A stretch of DNA of 64,000 nt from Tragulus kanchil (GCA_022376925.1 JAIOJX010000030.1:173719298-173783297); one strand, 5' to 3'; shown: positions 1 to 12,702, numbered from the stretch's first letter. Translations and numbers: made by a program. Notes: generated from the letters alone by a model not told the origin.

Positions 1-143
1 ACTGAAGCCCAAGTGCCCTAGAGAATGTGCTCTGCAACAAGAGAAGCCACTGCAATGGGAACCCCACTTACTTCAACTAGAGAGTACCCCATGCACAGCA
101 ACCAAGACCCAGAACAGCCAAAAATAAGCAAAATTTTTAAAAA
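1..143 (+). repeat. CHR-type tRNA-derived SINE, 3' part
   Basis: The text 'tgctctgcaacaagagaagccactgc', followed by 'actagagagtacc' and 'accaagacccagaacagcc' and an A-rich end, matches the 3' half of the CHR-like SINE that is complete at 62036-62398. The 5' head lies before the window. It is non-coding. Confidence 0.7.
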
Positions 144-457
144 GATTTAAAGAATGAGGGCTTCCATGGTGGTCCTGTAGGCAGAGAGTTTGCCCTGCGG
201 TGCAGGGGGCACCAATTCGATCCCTGGCCAGGGAGGATCCCGTGTGCCACGGAGCGGCTGGACCAGTGTTGCCCACTCGGCACTCTGGAGCACATGCATC
301 TAGGGCCAGTGCTCCGCAGCAAGAGAGGCCACTGTAATAGGAGGCCTGCACAAGTCTAAGAATAAAGATGGATGAAAATGGATAAATAAAAAACCAATAA
401 AAGAGGCCAAAATTTAAAAATATACATATATTTTTAAAAAAGGATTTAAAGAATGAG
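144..457 (+). mobile_element. CHR-like SINE (type X) with 15-bp target-site duplication
   Basis: A tRNA-like head (box B 'ttcgatccctgg') is followed by a body with 'cacggagcggctggacc' and a 3' end reading 'aagatggatgaaaatgg' then 'aaaccaataaaagagg'. The direct repeat GATTTAAAGAATGAG at 144-158 and 443-457 flanks the element and is a clear target-site duplication. The copy is diverged. The same SINE type recurs near 19.7, 38.4, 40.5, 49.3 and 60-61 kb. Confidence 0.85.
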
Positions 458-919
458 CCCAGAAGTCATAAGACTTTAACACTCTGTGGATTTACCATTT
501 CTACCAAATTCTCATAAAGACAACTTCCAGAGAGCCATACTGCCTTTGTGCTTAAGCATGTAATTTCTAACCTCCTTCTGAATATCGTATTATTATATTT
601 GGACTTGGGCTGCTGGACCAGGTTCTCAAGATCAACCTTTTTCCTACTCAATATATACCCACCAACAAAAATCTGAAAAGTTAAATCTCCAGGGTGTGTG
701 TGTGTGTCTGTGTGTGCGTGCTCACACGTGTGGTAAGTGAGGGGACCACTAAAAAAAAAAGGCAAAAAACTAAAATTCTACGATATAATTCAATTTGAAT
801 ACGCAATGCCCAACAAGTATTAATTAACCTTACATTGAATCCCAACGTATGGCTGAATTCCACAAAATGAGATTTGGAGTCATGGAACAATCGTTTGGTT
901 TATGTGCTGATACTACAGC

Positions 920-1012
920 TGCAAATTTTACTAAATCACTTTACTTCTCTCATCCTCTGATCTCTCACTAATGAAATACAGGAGTAAGAGTAACACCCAT
1001 TTCACAAAAGAG
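920..1012 (+). repeat. MIR-like SINE remnant
   Basis: The order 'aaatcactttacttctctcatcctctgatctc', then a purine-rich 'aatgaaatacaggagtaagagtaacaccc', follows the MIR core and 3' pattern (ttacttaacctctc...catctgtaaaatgggga). It is very diverged. Confidence 0.4.
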
Positions 1013-1339
1013 GAGCAGCAATTTTGGAGCTGAGAAGCTAGGACATGCTGGAACAATACCTGAGAGCCACTCAGGTAGACTGTAAGAGGCAGCAAGCACT
1101 ACGTATCTCTAGACTTAGTCGCTTGTCTTAGAGAGGAGAGCAAGACCTATCAGGGGTCATGGAAGTGGCCATAGAACTGGTCAGAGGTTCCCTGAGTTTT
1201 TTCTTTATTGTGTTTTTGCATTCATGTATTCAATCCACTCACAATCATTCTCTTTTACCCCTGCTCTATCAGCACAACCACTGTTTTGTGAACTATCTGG
1301 AAGTCACTTAAAATGCCACTTTCATTCTAGCACTGAATG

Positions 1340-1480
1340 AAATGCTAGTCTTCACTCCCAGACATTCTGATTTTGAATCTTGGAAAAAGTCCAGAAATCT
1401 GAATTTTTAATACCCAGGCCCAGTATTTCTAATGCTGGGGATGCATGGCCCACGTATGGAGAAACATTGAGTCTAGTCCA
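1340..1480 (+). repeat. MER5-like hAT DNA-transposon remnant
   Basis: 'cagacattctgattttgaatc', 'aaatctgaatttttaatac' and a final 'gtatggagaaacattgag' follow the order of the MER5A consensus as I remember it (aatctg-tttttaa ... gtttgagaaccactg). This is a non-autonomous fossil, and the family call is tentative. Confidence 0.4.
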
Positions 1481-3018
1481 TGAAAATAGTCAAAGAAACA
1501 GAACCCAATTTTCTCCTGGGTTGATGTTTTGATTTAAAACTTAAATGTAATGGCCACAAGTGATGCAAAGGCTGCTGGGAAGACATTTATGTGAAAACCT
1601 CCCCATTTAGTCTACATTATTAGTGAAAATCCCATAAATAAAAATTGCCTATACTTTAGAAAACATATGAGGTAGACATTATCACTCCCTTTATGTGGCT
1701 AATGTTAGAACCCAGAGAAGGTGAAGTGAAAAATGTATATCATTTGCCTGACTAATGCTGTAATTTAAAGTTACCAATTCTTGCACAGCATTTTGTATCC
1801 ACAGGGAGCTGGGCACACGAGCAGTAAATTAATATGCCTCAAAGCAATAAGGTTCCTGAATGAATGACTGCCTATGTATTTTAAGGGAAAAAAAAACAGC
1901 TTCAAACACTGATTATAAATATTCATATTTTCCTCCATATATTTTGTGAATGCTACTTTTTCATTGAATTCCAGGAAACAAAGCACCTTGTTAATCTCTA
2001 AGTTAAATGACGCCATCATTATGTCTAATGCAGAAATGAAGGGAACCTTGGTCAAAATGTTCTAACAGCATTGTCCTGGCATTTTATTCAGGTGTTTTTG
2101 GAAGACTGGAGTGACAGGATGTGCTGGATGTTTGGTGTTTCCCTGCAAGTTTTTTCCCTGCAAGTGTTTTGGTTTAAATCCAACCTACGAAGCAGAAAGG
2201 ACCCATGGAAGTAACCTACCGTGACATCTTAACTTTATGGGTAGAGTCAAAGGGTCATGTAAATTCAGAGATGGACTCACAGACACCAAATAAATCAAAG
2301 ACGGAGTTATTAAACTCAGGACTTCCTTCCTCCTCAAGCAGATTTAGCTCCTATATAAACAGTATTTCTCAAAGAGAGCACAAAAGAAAGGTGAATGCCT
2401 ATTTATAAGAGGTCAAGCATTTGCATTTTCCTGAGGTGATCCTTTACCATCCCATACTGAGTTCTTAGATGAGCTGTCTAACTTGACACTTTCTTGTGAC
2501 AATACTGATAGTACTTTTTATGGACAAATGATTGAACTGTTCTCAAGGACAAATGATTGAACTGTTATCATCTGTTATCAAGGACAAAAATAAAGCTTTA
2601 TATTTGTATATGGTTGTATACATTTTTCCTTTGCTCCTTTGTAAGACAGTCTACTAAAGCAGATTGTGAGGAGTCCCTTCAACTCTGATTACTACCATTT
2701 AGAGAGGTTTAGTATCTTCATTGCGCTCCCCCACCTAATGACACACAACTGCTTCTGAAAATAATCAAACACACTTTTAACAGTTTGATTCACATGCCCA
2801 ACTACCATCTAGGCCTTGAGTGCCCTCTTTGAAGGTTTAGGTAACAGTGCATCTCGAATCCTTTCTTCTTTATTTATTATTTCAGAATTTTTGCAATGTC
2901 ACAAATCTGTAGATTTGTTCAAAAGATACCCTGATAGGTAAACCGAGATAATGCTTGCTTTTCTGACCAAGTCTGGACAGTCAAGCCCAAGTGATCAGGA
3001 ATAACAACATGCCACTGA

Positions 3019-5223
3019 CTCACTCTGAGTTTCTCCATTCTTATCTCTGACTAAGGGCTAAGCCAACTAAACCACTCTCTTATAACTATGTATACCGTTC
3101 TGATTCATCATCTATAGCCTGTTTGACCTATAGTTAGATGGTCATAAGCTGTATCTTATGCAACCACAAGACTCTGAAATCCTGGGCTTTTAGCCTCATA
3201 ACAGGGGATTTTCTTTCAAGATTTATCATATCTACTCTTCAGACTCCTGTCATAATAACTGACCCTGCTGTTCTAATATTACACAAAGATCACAGACAGA
3301 AAGTAAAATATCCCCTTATTTTCTTCTCTCTGGAATCACTGGCCATTAAATGGATAAACTTAATTTTGTCCTAACCTTGTAATAATGGTTGAAGCTGATG
3401 ATAGACTTTTCATAATAAAGAATAACCTTAAGTCCAAGTTTATATAAACTTTTGGCTAATTAGGAAAAAAAAATGTCTCCCATACACCATTCTCCTTTGG
3501 AGTAACGCTAAGAGAGAGGTGCAAGAATTTAAGATGCTACTGAAGTAAAAGCAGAACTTTTAAAGAAAATCTACAGGCGTTGGGGAAACAGAACAAACAG
3601 CAAAAGAACAGAGCATTAAAAATGGACAGTAATATGGACAAAACTGAATCTGTTCTTATTTCTTCAGGATGTGCCCTATCAAATGGGAATGACATTATTT
3701 TCCAGATCATCAGGCAAGATTTAATGCATATCTGCTTAGTTGTTGCATTAAGACAAAGATGTATTGGTTACATTGTCTTCTTGTAATATTGATTAGTTCT
3801 CCCTTTCCAAAATCTAAGTACTTAGAAAACTCATGACAAAGTCTCTGAGGAGGCATTATGGAAGGCATTGATTAATATTTGCTGCCAGGTAGTCAATGCT
3901 GATTATTTATCATGGTCACCTTCTAAATTTGCACTCAAGTAGACACACATGCTCCAGTGAGCCTTCTGGGTGTTAGCTGATAGGTAATAGGACTTGCTCA
4001 AGCACAAGATTTCTTGAGAAACAATTTAGTTTCTTTTCAGAAAGTTGAGGGTTCTATTTTTACCTACCAGCATTCCTCACTACTTATGAAGCACTAATAA
4101 GCTTGCTTTTCTGACCAATTTAAGTCCCAACTAAACGCACTCTCACTCTGAGTTTCTCCATTCTTATCTCTGACTAAGGGCTAAGCCAACTAAACCACTC
4201 TCTTATAACTATGTATACCGTTCTGATTCATCATCTATAGCCTGTTTGACCTATAGTTAGATGGTCATAAGCTGTATCTTATGCAACCACAAGACTCTGA
4301 AATCCTGGGCTTTTAGCCTCATAACAGGGGATTTTCTTTCAAGATTTATCATATCTACTCTTCAGACTCCTGTCATAATAACTGACCCTGCTGTTCTAAT
4401 ATTACACAAAGATCACAGACAGAAAGTAAAATATCCCCTTATTTTCTTCTCTCTGGAATCACTGGCCATTAAATGGATAAACTTAATTTTGTCCTAACCT
4501 TGTAATAATGGTTGAAGCTGATGATAGACTTTTCATAATAAAGAATAACCTTAAGTCCAAGTTTATATAAACTTTTGGCTAATTAGGAAAAAAAAATGTC
4601 TCCCATACACCATTCTCCTTTGGAGTAACGCTAAGAGAGAGGTGCAAGAATTTAAGATGCTACTGAAGTAAAAGCAGAACTTTTAAAGAAAATCTACAGG
4701 CGTTGGGGAAACAGAACAAACAGCAAAAGAACAGAGCATTAAAAATGGACAGTAATATGGACAAAACTGAATCTGTTCTTATTTCTTCAGGATGTGCCCT
4801 ATCAAATGGGAATGACATTATTTTCCAGATCATCAGGCAAGATTTAATGCATATCTGCTTAGTTGTTGCATTAAGACAAAGATGTATTGGTTACATTGTC
4901 TTCTTGTAATATTGATTAGTTCTCCCTTTCCAAAATCTAAGTACTTAGAAAACTCATGACAAAGTCTCTGAGGAGGCATTATGGAAGGCATTGATTAATA
5001 TTTGCTGCCAGGTAGTCAATGCTGATTATTTATCATGGTCACCTTCTAAATTTGCACTCAAGTAGACACACATGCTCCAGTGAGCCTTCTGGGTGTTAGC
5101 TGATAGGTAATAGGACTTGCTCAAGCACAAGATTTCTTGAGAAACAATTTAGTTTCTTTTCAGAAAGTTGAGGGTTCTATTTTTACCTACCAGCATTCCT
5201 CACTACTTATGAAGCACTAATAA
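3019..5223. repeat. Tandem duplication 1 (1082-bp copies, offset 1123)
   Basis: Copy A is 3019-4100 and copy B is 4142-5223. As far as I can read them they are identical, head to tail. Between them, 4101-4141 is a degraded version of 2953-3018: it shares the first 17 bases, then has altered and shorter text. The content is non-coding. Any open frame seen twice (for example 3138-3374 and 4261-4497) is identical because of the duplication, not because of selection. Confidence 0.95.
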
Positions 5224-5309
5224 TGGCTTGTTTTGTGCATGATTTAAGGCCTGGTAACACTTTCTAATCAGAATTGAAGAGAATGAATATACCTCAGTTT
5301 AAAGCCCAG

Positions 5310-5440
5310 GACTATCATTTATTAGCCGGGTGACCTTTTGTAAGTCATTTAATCTCTGTGAGTCTCGTATTTTTAAAAATCAGTAACATGTAGATAATCA
5401 CTACCTCACAGAGTTGCTGAGAGGGTGAAATGGGAGCCCG
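5310..5440 (+). repeat. MIR SINE
   Basis: 'gggtgaccttttgtaagtc', 'atttaatctctgtgagtctc', 'tagataatcactacctcac' and 'gagttgctgagagggtgaa' follow the MIR core in order. Confidence 0.75.
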
Positions 5441-5522
5441 CAGCACTGTGTGACTGACACCCTGGAAATCTCAGCACATTTTAATCATCATGTTATGGTT
5501 TTGATCATTATTATAAGGACAA

Positions 5523-5738
5523 GGGGCTTCCCAGGTGGCTCAGTGGTAAAGAATTCTCAGGTCAATGCAGAAGACCCAGGTTCGATCCCTTGGTTGAGAA
5601 GATTCTCTGGAGAAGGAAATAGCAAACCACTCCAGTATCCATGCCTGGGGAATCCCACGGACAGAGGGGCCTGACAAACTACAGTTCATGGAGTCACAAA
5701 CAGTCAGACTTGACTAAGCAACTGAGCATGCACACATA
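5523..5738 (+). repeat. Bov-tA SINE
   Basis: The head 'ggcttcccaggtggctcagtgg' is followed by 'ttcgatcccttggttgagaag', 'ccactccagtatccatgcctg', 'cccacggacagagggg' and 'gtcagacttgactaagcaac'. This is the complete ruminant tRNA-derived SINE with its BovB-related tail. It is a moderately diverged copy. Confidence 0.92.
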
Positions 5739-6194
5739 AGGTCAACAGCCTACTTCAACAAAGATGTTAGTACAAATGTAAAGTGTGGCATATGGGGTGA
5801 TCTCAATGAAACTAATAATGGCTGCCAACTAAAGTATGCTGCTTCACCATCTGGTCTGTGAGCATTAGGGTCACTTGCTATGCAGCTGCTGACCTCCAAT
5901 GCACCCTGAAAGGCATTCAGGGTGGAAATTAGGAATGGGGCACTCTGCACTCTGGGAAAACTGACAGAATAGGCTTTCAGATAGTTAGATACTTTCAGGA
6001 GAAAACTGTATAAACCCAATTTCTTGCATCTTTCCATATATTGAACAGTACTAAAATCATTAACTAAGATACCTGTGGCTTATGAATAGCAATAACCTCC
6101 TACAAAGATGTATGCCGACTTGATATACGTCCTTCTTCAAAATCACAAATATACTGACATTTCCCCCTGTATCTCCCAAGAAGCTCCTCAAAGC
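5739..6194. other. Unique sequence, nothing recognised
   Basis: No repeat family or coding pattern is apparent in this stretch. The open frames on the minus strand are short and have no recognisable domain. Confidence 0.5.
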
Positions 6195-8349
6195 TACCTG
6201 AGCAACTGTTTCATAGGCTAGAGTTACCAGCTTTATCGCCCAATAAGAGTGTGCACCTTTTCTCACTGAAATATTGATATGAGAAAACAATATTCTATGA
6301 GGATACAATCATAAATTTTATCACTTCATTAACAAACTGGGAATCTCTTGATAAACACAAAATTTGAATTTGGGTGTTCAGAAGAAAACTGTAAGAGTCT
6401 TTTTAGGATTCAGTATCCCATACTTTGCTGTCTTTTATTTTTCTCATGTAATACCAAGCAAATGCTGATTAATAAAATACTCTTTGGCAATGGTAATGAG
6501 GAGTTATTTTCTGGTATTTTTAAACAACTCATTTGCAACCATAGGATATTCTTCAATTAAACTAAATTAGATGCCTGAAAGGGTAGCAATATTTTCAGAT
6601 TATTGTTTCCAATATGTCTACTAAAAACATCTAACACATTTAATTTCATAATTATGTTATATTAATACAAAAAGTACAATGCTTAAACTCTAAAGGATAT
6701 CTTCATCTAGCATGTATCATCAAGAACACTTCTGATACATAGATGATGTGCCAGAGTTGCATAACATTTTAAGGAAATGTGATGCCCATGAACTGTCTGA
6801 TTCTCTGTGAGTGAATATGCAGTTTTGAAAAAGTAGATATGGAAAAGCCTGAGATTACAAACATTAAAAAAAGTCTCTACAATGTTTCCAATCAATGAAC
6901 ATCAATGATAACCTCCGAAATATTTCAGCAGAACTTCAGAGACATTCATTATGAAAATCGCTAATAACTACCAGCTTCTTTAAAACAATATTTGTGGACT
7001 AGGGAGCTAGGTTACAGTTCTCATTTCCATTTTATATATTACTTTTATGCAGGTACAAATTTGATTCCTGAGAGGCTGGGGTTAATCTGTACAGGGCTGA
7101 AGCCTTACAAGTTGACCAGCATCAAAAGAACCCATCTTAAACAATCAAACAGGAAGACATCTGGAGGTCAACAGATACACTAACTGACACTGTTTACATT
7201 CTACTCCACTTCTTCACTAGCTTTTAACCAAAAGCAGGTTATAAATCTATCTGTTTTAAGCTCCCATTTCCCAGGTACCTGAGCAACTGTTTCATAGGCT
7301 AGAGTTACCAGCTTTATCGCCCAATAAGAGTGTGCACCTTTTCTCACTGAAATATTGATATGAGAAAACAATATTCTATGAGGATACAATCATAAATTTT
7401 ATCACTTCATTAACAAACTGGGAATCTCTTGATAAACACAAAATTTGAATTTGGGTGTTCAGAAGAAAACTGTAAGAGTCTTTTTAGGATTCAGTATCCC
7501 ATACTTTGCTGTCTTTTATTTTTCTCATGTAATACCAAGCAAATGCTGATTAATAAAATACTCTTTGGCAATGGTAATGAGGAGTTATTTTCTGGTATTT
7601 TTAAACAACTCATTTGCAACCATAGGATATTCTTCAATTAAACTAAATTAGATGCCTGAAAGGGTAGCAATATTTTCAGATTATTGTTTCCAATATGTCT
7701 ACTAAAAACATCTAACACATTTAATTTCATAATTATGTTATATTAATACAAAAAGTACAATGCTTAAACTCTAAAGGATATCTTCATCTAGCATGTATCA
7801 TCAAGAACACTTCTGATACATAGATGATGTGCCAGAGTTGCATAACATTTTAAGGAAATGTGATGCCCATGAACTGTCTGATTCTCTGTGAGTGAATATG
7901 CAGTTTTGAAAAAGTAGATATGGAAAAGCCTGAGATTACAAACATTAAAAAAAGTCTCTACAATGTTTCCAATCAATGAACATCAATGATAACCTCCGAA
8001 ATATTTCAGCAGAACTTCAGAGACATTCATTATGAAAATCGCTAATAACTACCAGCTTCTTTAAAACAATATTTGTGGACTAGGGAGCTAGGTTACAGTT
8101 CTCATTTCCATTTTATATATTACTTTTATGCAGGTACAAATTTGATTCCTGAGAGGCTGGGGTTAATCTGTACAGGGCTGAAGCCTTACAAGTTGACCAG
8201 CATCAAAAAGAACCCATCTTAAACAATCAAACAGGAAGACATCTGGAGGTCAACAGATACACTAACTGACACTGTTTACATTCTACTCCACTTCTTCACT
8301 AGCTTTTAACCAAAAGCAGGTTATAAATCTATCTGTTTTAAGCTCCCAT
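6195..8349. repeat. Tandem duplication 2 (about 1073-bp copies)
   Basis: Copy A is 6195-7267 and copy B is 7276-8349. They are near-identical, with one A gained in copy B in the run after 'accagcatc'. Eight bases, 'ttcccagg', separate them. The end of copy B (8007-8349) is also the start of duplication 3, so this text occurs three times in all. Confidence 0.95.
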
Positions 8350-8805
8350 CTGCTCTTCCCCTCCTGCCAATCTATCTTTCCCAAGGTAGGCCAATCCAGT
8401 TTTATTCCTTTGCTGCCTTCTTTTTCTGAGATAGCAAGTTTGGTTTCCCAGGATCACACTACCCTCTGATTTACTTAAAATTAAGTTCGGTTTTGGCTTA
8501 AGTTTCAAATCATCTTTAATACCAACACCCTAATGATGGTTCTTCCGCACACTCATTTCTTAGAAGGAAAGTTTATAAATCAATCACAAAAAAATGGAAG
8601 TTACACTTTTATAAAGTGTAAAGACCATTGGTTAGGTTTGCAATATAAAGCTAATAATATACATTGTTATCGTTGTGTAAAATAAAACTGAGGACCAGCA
8701 AACACACCTTAGCTCTTTGCTCTAGAAAATATACTTTTGGAAGAAAAGACCTGCAACTAAAGGAAACAGTAATTGTTTCAAAACTGACATCTTGCTTACC
8801 AATGT

Positions 8806-9018
8806 GTTCTCAGTTGCTTCAGTCTTATCAGACTCTTTGTAATCCCATGAACTGTGGTTGACTCTTTGCTACTCCACCAGGCTCCTCTACCCATGGGATA
8901 TTCCAGGCAAGAACAGTGGAGTGGGTTGCCATTTCCTCCTCCATGGGATCTTCCTTACCCAGGAATAAAACCTGCATCTTCTGCATTGCTGGTAGATTTT
9001 TGACTGCTGATCCACCAA
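8806..9018 (-). repeat. Bov-tA/Bov-A SINE (first copy)
   Basis: On the plus strand the text runs 'ttctcagttgcttcagtc', 'gactctttgtaatcccatg', 'caccaggctcctctaccc', 'gcaagaacagtggagtgggttgcc'. This is the reverse complement of Bov-tA. It lies inside duplication 3. Confidence 0.88.
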
Positions 9019-9868
9019 GATCATAGATGAATTTAAGAAGACACAGACGTATACACGATGGAATATTACTCAGCAGAACTTCAGAGACATTCATTATGAA
9101 AATCGCTAATAACTACCAGCTTCTTTAAAACAATATTTGTGGACTAGGGAGCTAGGTTACAGTTCTCATTTCCATTTTATATATTACTTTTATGCAGGTA
9201 CAAATTTGATTCCTGAGAGGCTGGGGTTAATCTGTACAGGGCTGAAGCCTTACAAGTTGACCAGCATCAAAAGAACCCATCTTAAACAATCAAACAGGAA
9301 GACATCTGGAGGTCAACAGATACACTAACTGACACTGTTTACATTCTACTCCACTTCTTCACTAGCTTTTAACCAAAAGCAGGTTATAAATCTATCTGTT
9401 TTAAGCTCCCATCTGCTCTTCCCCTCCTGCCAATCTATCTTTCCCAAGGTAGGCCAATCCAGTTTTATTCCTTTGCTGCCTTCTTTTTCTGAGATAGCAA
9501 GTTTGGTTTCCCAGGATCACACTACCCTCTGATTTACTTAAAATTAAGTTCGGTTTTGGCTTAAGTTTCAAATCATCTTTAATACCAACACCCTAATGAT
9601 GGTTCTTCCGCACACTCATTTCTTAGAAGGAAAGTTTATAAATCAATCACAAAAAAATGGAAGTTACACTTTTATAAAGTGTAAAGACCATTGGTTAGGT
9701 TTGCAATATAAAGCTAATAATATACATTGTTATCGTTGTGTAAAATAAAACTGAGGACCAGCAAACACACCTTAGCTCTTTGCTCTAGAAAATATACTTT
9801 TGGAAGAAAAGACCTGCAACTAAAGGAAACAGTAATTGTTTCAAAACTGACATCTTGCTTACCAATGT

Positions 9869-10081
9869 GTTCTCAGTTGCTTCAGTCTTATCAGACTCTT
9901 TGTAATCCCATGAACTGTGGTTGACTCTTTGCTACTCCACCAGGCTCCTCTACCCATGGGATATTCCAGGCAAGAACAGTGGAGTGGGTTGCCATTTCCT
10001 CCTCCATGGGATCTTCCTTACCCAGGAATAAAACCTGCATCTTCTGCATTGCTGGTAGATTTTTGACTGCTGATCCACCAA
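9869..10081 (-). repeat. Bov-tA/Bov-A SINE (second copy)
   Basis: This is the same insertion as 8806-9018, repeated by duplication 3. It should not be counted as a second insertion event. Confidence 0.88.
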
Positions 10082-10094
10082 GATCATAGATGAA

Positions 10095-10605
10095 TGGATA
10101 AAGAAGACACAGTACGTATACACGATGGAATATTACTCAGCCATAAAAAAGAACAAATTTGAGTTAGTTCTAGTGAGATGGATGAACCTAGAGTCTGTAA
10201 TACAGTGTGAAGTAATTCAGAAGGAGAAAAACAAATATAGTATACTAACACACATATATATGGAGTCTAGAAAAATGGTATTGATGAGCCTACCTGCAGA
10301 GAAGAAATGGAGACTCAGATATGGAAAATGGACTTCTGGCACAATGGGGGAAGGAGAGTGAGACCAGTGGAGAAAGCAGCATCAACATATATACTCTACC
10401 ATGCAAAATACACAGATGGTCAGAAGTTATTATGTAACACAAGGAGCCCAGCTTGGTGCTCTGTGATGACTTAGAGAGGTGGGATTGGGGGTAGGAAGAG
10501 AGGCTCAAGAGGAAGGTGATATATGTATAATTATGGATAATTTTCACTATTGTACAGCAGAAACCAACACAACATGGTAAAGTAATTTCCCTCCAATTAA
10601 AAAAA
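10095..10605 (+). mobile_element. L1 3' end, 5'-truncated
   Basis: The end of ORF2 is seen in 'tggaatattactcagccat' and 'tatactaacacacatatat'. The ruminant L1 3' UTR follows ('gtgggattgggggtagg', 'aggctcaagaggaaggtg', 'gtacagcagaaaccaacac', 'ggtaaagtaatttccctcc') and then an A-rich tail. Only about 0.5 kb remains. Confidence 0.88.
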
Positions 10606-11141
10606 AATTAAGTACTATTATGCAAAAGAAATAAGCCAATTCATCACCTCAAGGTCAAGAATTATTTTGAGATGTCTCCTGAATAGACTCATAAGCAAAA
10701 CCTCAGTGTAACTGTATGCTGAAGCTGTAAATCGGAATGAGAGGAAGAACAGCAAATCTGACTTTCATCTATTTTTACATGTAAGCTTTACAGCTACACT
10801 ATAGCAAAATACTTCCATATTCAAGGGTGTGTCTAGTCATTCAAAGCAAATTAGACAATTGACAAAAGCTGCTGGATAATTCTGATTTTTCCTAACCCTC
10901 ACATCTAAAATGCATAAATAATTGAGATAAAAGAGATAGAGGTGGACGCATCTATGTCAGTTTCCTGTGACTTCACTGGGAGGCTGCAGTATTTGACTCT
11001 GTCTCCACTGAACAACTGTTGACTAGGGAAGGAACTTTTACTCCAGCATTCCTGCTGGAAATAGAGTTAAGACCCACACATACTTTGGCTCTGCAGTTGT
11101 GCCCACATTATGTCAGGCAATGAGAACGAAAGAGGCCCAAG
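10606..11141. other. Unique sequence, nothing recognised
   Basis: No repeat family, RNA gene or coding frame is recognisable here. Confidence 0.5.
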
Positions 11142-11339
11142 TACTTGCTTTGGTCAGTTCAGGCTGCTATCACAAAGGACCTTACATTGAGTGGCTTAAA
11201 CAATAGAAACCTATGTTCTGCAATTCTGGAAGCGAGAAGTCCAAGATAAGGTGCTAGCACGGTGGGGTTCTGGTGAGGACCACCTCTTTCAGACTGTACA
11301 CTGCTGGCTCCTTGCTGTATCTGCACATAGCAGAAGGAC

Positions 11340-11546
11340 CTGCTGCTTAGTCACTTCAGTCACGCCAGACGCTGTGTGACTCCATGGACAGTAGCCCACC
11401 AGGCTCCTATGTCCATGGGATTCTTCAGGCAAGAATACTGGAGTGAGTTGCCATGCCCTCCTCCAGGGGGATCTTCTCAACCCAGGGATGGAACCAGGTT
11501 TCCTGCATTCCAGGGAATTCCTCATCACTGAGCCACCAGGGAAGCT
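11340..11546 (-). repeat. Bov-tA SINE inserted in the LTR
   Basis: Reverse-complement Bov-tA: 'cttagtcacttcagtcacg', 'gactccatggacagtagcc', 'gcaagaatactggagtgagttgcc', ending 'gagccaccagggaagc'. Confidence 0.9.
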
Positions 11547-11592
11547 ATATATGTGTGTATATATAGATACACAGATATATATATATATATTT
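11546..11592. repeat. AT/GT-rich microsatellite
   Basis: Alternating ta/tg and ga-ta steps at the tail of the Bov-tA copy, ending in a pure (AT)n run. Confidence 0.85.
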
Positions 11593-11594
11593 GA

Positions 11595-11690
11595 TATTCC
11601 ATGGTTTGTAGCTTACAAGGCTTCTCTGTCCATGGAATTTTCCAGGAAAGAATACTGGAGTTGCCATTTCATTCTCCAGAGCAGAAGGAA
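11595..11690 (-). repeat. Bov-A SINE fragment
   Basis: 'tgatattccatggtttgtagc', 'ttctctgtccatggaattttcc' and 'aagaatactggagttgcc' match the Bov-A part in reverse orientation. The element is truncated at both ends. Confidence 0.75.
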
Positions 11691-12650
11691 AGCAACAGCT
11701 AATTCTCTACCTCTTCTCATAAGGTAAGTAATCCCATTTGTGACTACTCCCCACTAAGGACCTAATCACTTCCCAAAGTCCCCACCTCCAAACATCATAC
11801 CTGTAAGATTAGGGTTTCAACATAAAAACTGAGTGCTTGAGTGTAAGGGCAAATATTCAGTCCCTATCAACTACCTTGCCAATCTCTGCTTGCAGACTAC
11901 TTCAGCATTTTCTTTTATTTTCCATAAATATGGAAGTGATTAGAAGACCAACTCTTCTGAAGCTACTTGCTTGGCTCAATGCATTCGTGCCAGAAATATT
12001 CACTGTGCACCTATGTGTCAGTCAGTTTCAGGCTCTATTGCTACGGTGACAAATGAGACAGATTTGGTTCTTGCTTTCAGAGAGGAAAAATAAGTTTACC
12101 ATATTCAGCAATGCGATAGGGTTAAAAAGAAGTAAAGGTCAACGAACTCTTTCCATGCTATTTTTTCAAGTTTTGAGCTACTTTAGAAAGGTAAAAATTA
12201 GTCTAAGAAATTCTAGTAGTTGCCTTTAAAGGATGACTTAGGCTGATCACCCAGGGTAATTAATGGGCATTTATCTTTAGAAGATCATGCACATCCAAGA
12301 GCAACTGGAACCAGAGGAAGGAGAAGAGGCAGTCCATCCAGTATGCTTTCTTAATTGGTTGAGTTAAAAACAGTAAAATACCAAGAACTTATGAATTTAT
12401 TCATTTGAGGTCATTTTAAGCAAATGATACAAACACACATATATCAAGGACACTGAATTGTGGGAAATTTTCCTTCTCTCATGTGAAGATGCTCCCTGTA
12501 GTTATATATGACACTGGTTAACATATCAGTGTGTCACTATGACACTTTAGAAGACATCTACATTTCTCAGAACTGTTTAATATCTTGCTTGAATTATAGC
12601 TCATACAGAAAAACAGGTGATTACACACTATCTGGAATTGCAAAGCAGAG

Positions 12651-12665
12651 GGGTGTGTGTGTGTG

Positions 12666-12699
<34 letters not shown>

Positions 12700-12702
12700 T
12701 GT
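12651..12702. repeat. (GT)n microsatellite
   Basis: A run of GT dinucleotides with two interruptions ('gcat' near the start and 'ttt' near the end). Confidence 0.97.

Larger units (their letters stand above)
458..3018. other. Unique intergenic/intronic DNA with old repeat remnants
   Basis: No gene-like frame is seen; the open frames here are short and lack recognisable domains. A short (TG)n tract lies at 693-720. MIR-like and MER5-like remnants are listed separately. Around 2522-2567 the phrase 'ggacaaatgattgaactgtt' occurs twice in a row, a small tandem repeat. Confidence 0.6.
8007..10141. repeat. Tandem duplication 3 (about 1064-1067 bp unit)
   Basis: Copy A is 8007-9074 and copy B is 9071-10141, joined at the shared 'cagc'. 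The copies match except close to the end of copy A, where 9028-9054 reads like a noisy version of 10090-10121 with several small indels. Confidence 0.93.
11142..11870 (+). repeat. MLT1-like MaLR LTR, interrupted by Bov SINEs
   Basis: The left part carries 'ggctgctatcacaaagg', 'gagtggcttaaacaatagaa' and 'aattctggaagcgagaagtcc'. The right part, from about 11705, carries 'ggacctaatcacttcccaaag', 'ccccacctcc' and 'gattagggtttcaacata'. These follow the order of MLT1-type LTR consensus text. The middle is occupied by Bov-tA at 11340-11546, an AT/GT tract and a Bov-A piece. It is a solo, non-coding fossil. Confidence 0.75.

Noticed and set aside
12651..12702. CRISPR-like or regulatory repeat array
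   Set aside because: This is a plain GT microsatellite; no spaced direct repeats of CRISPR form occur anywhere in the window.
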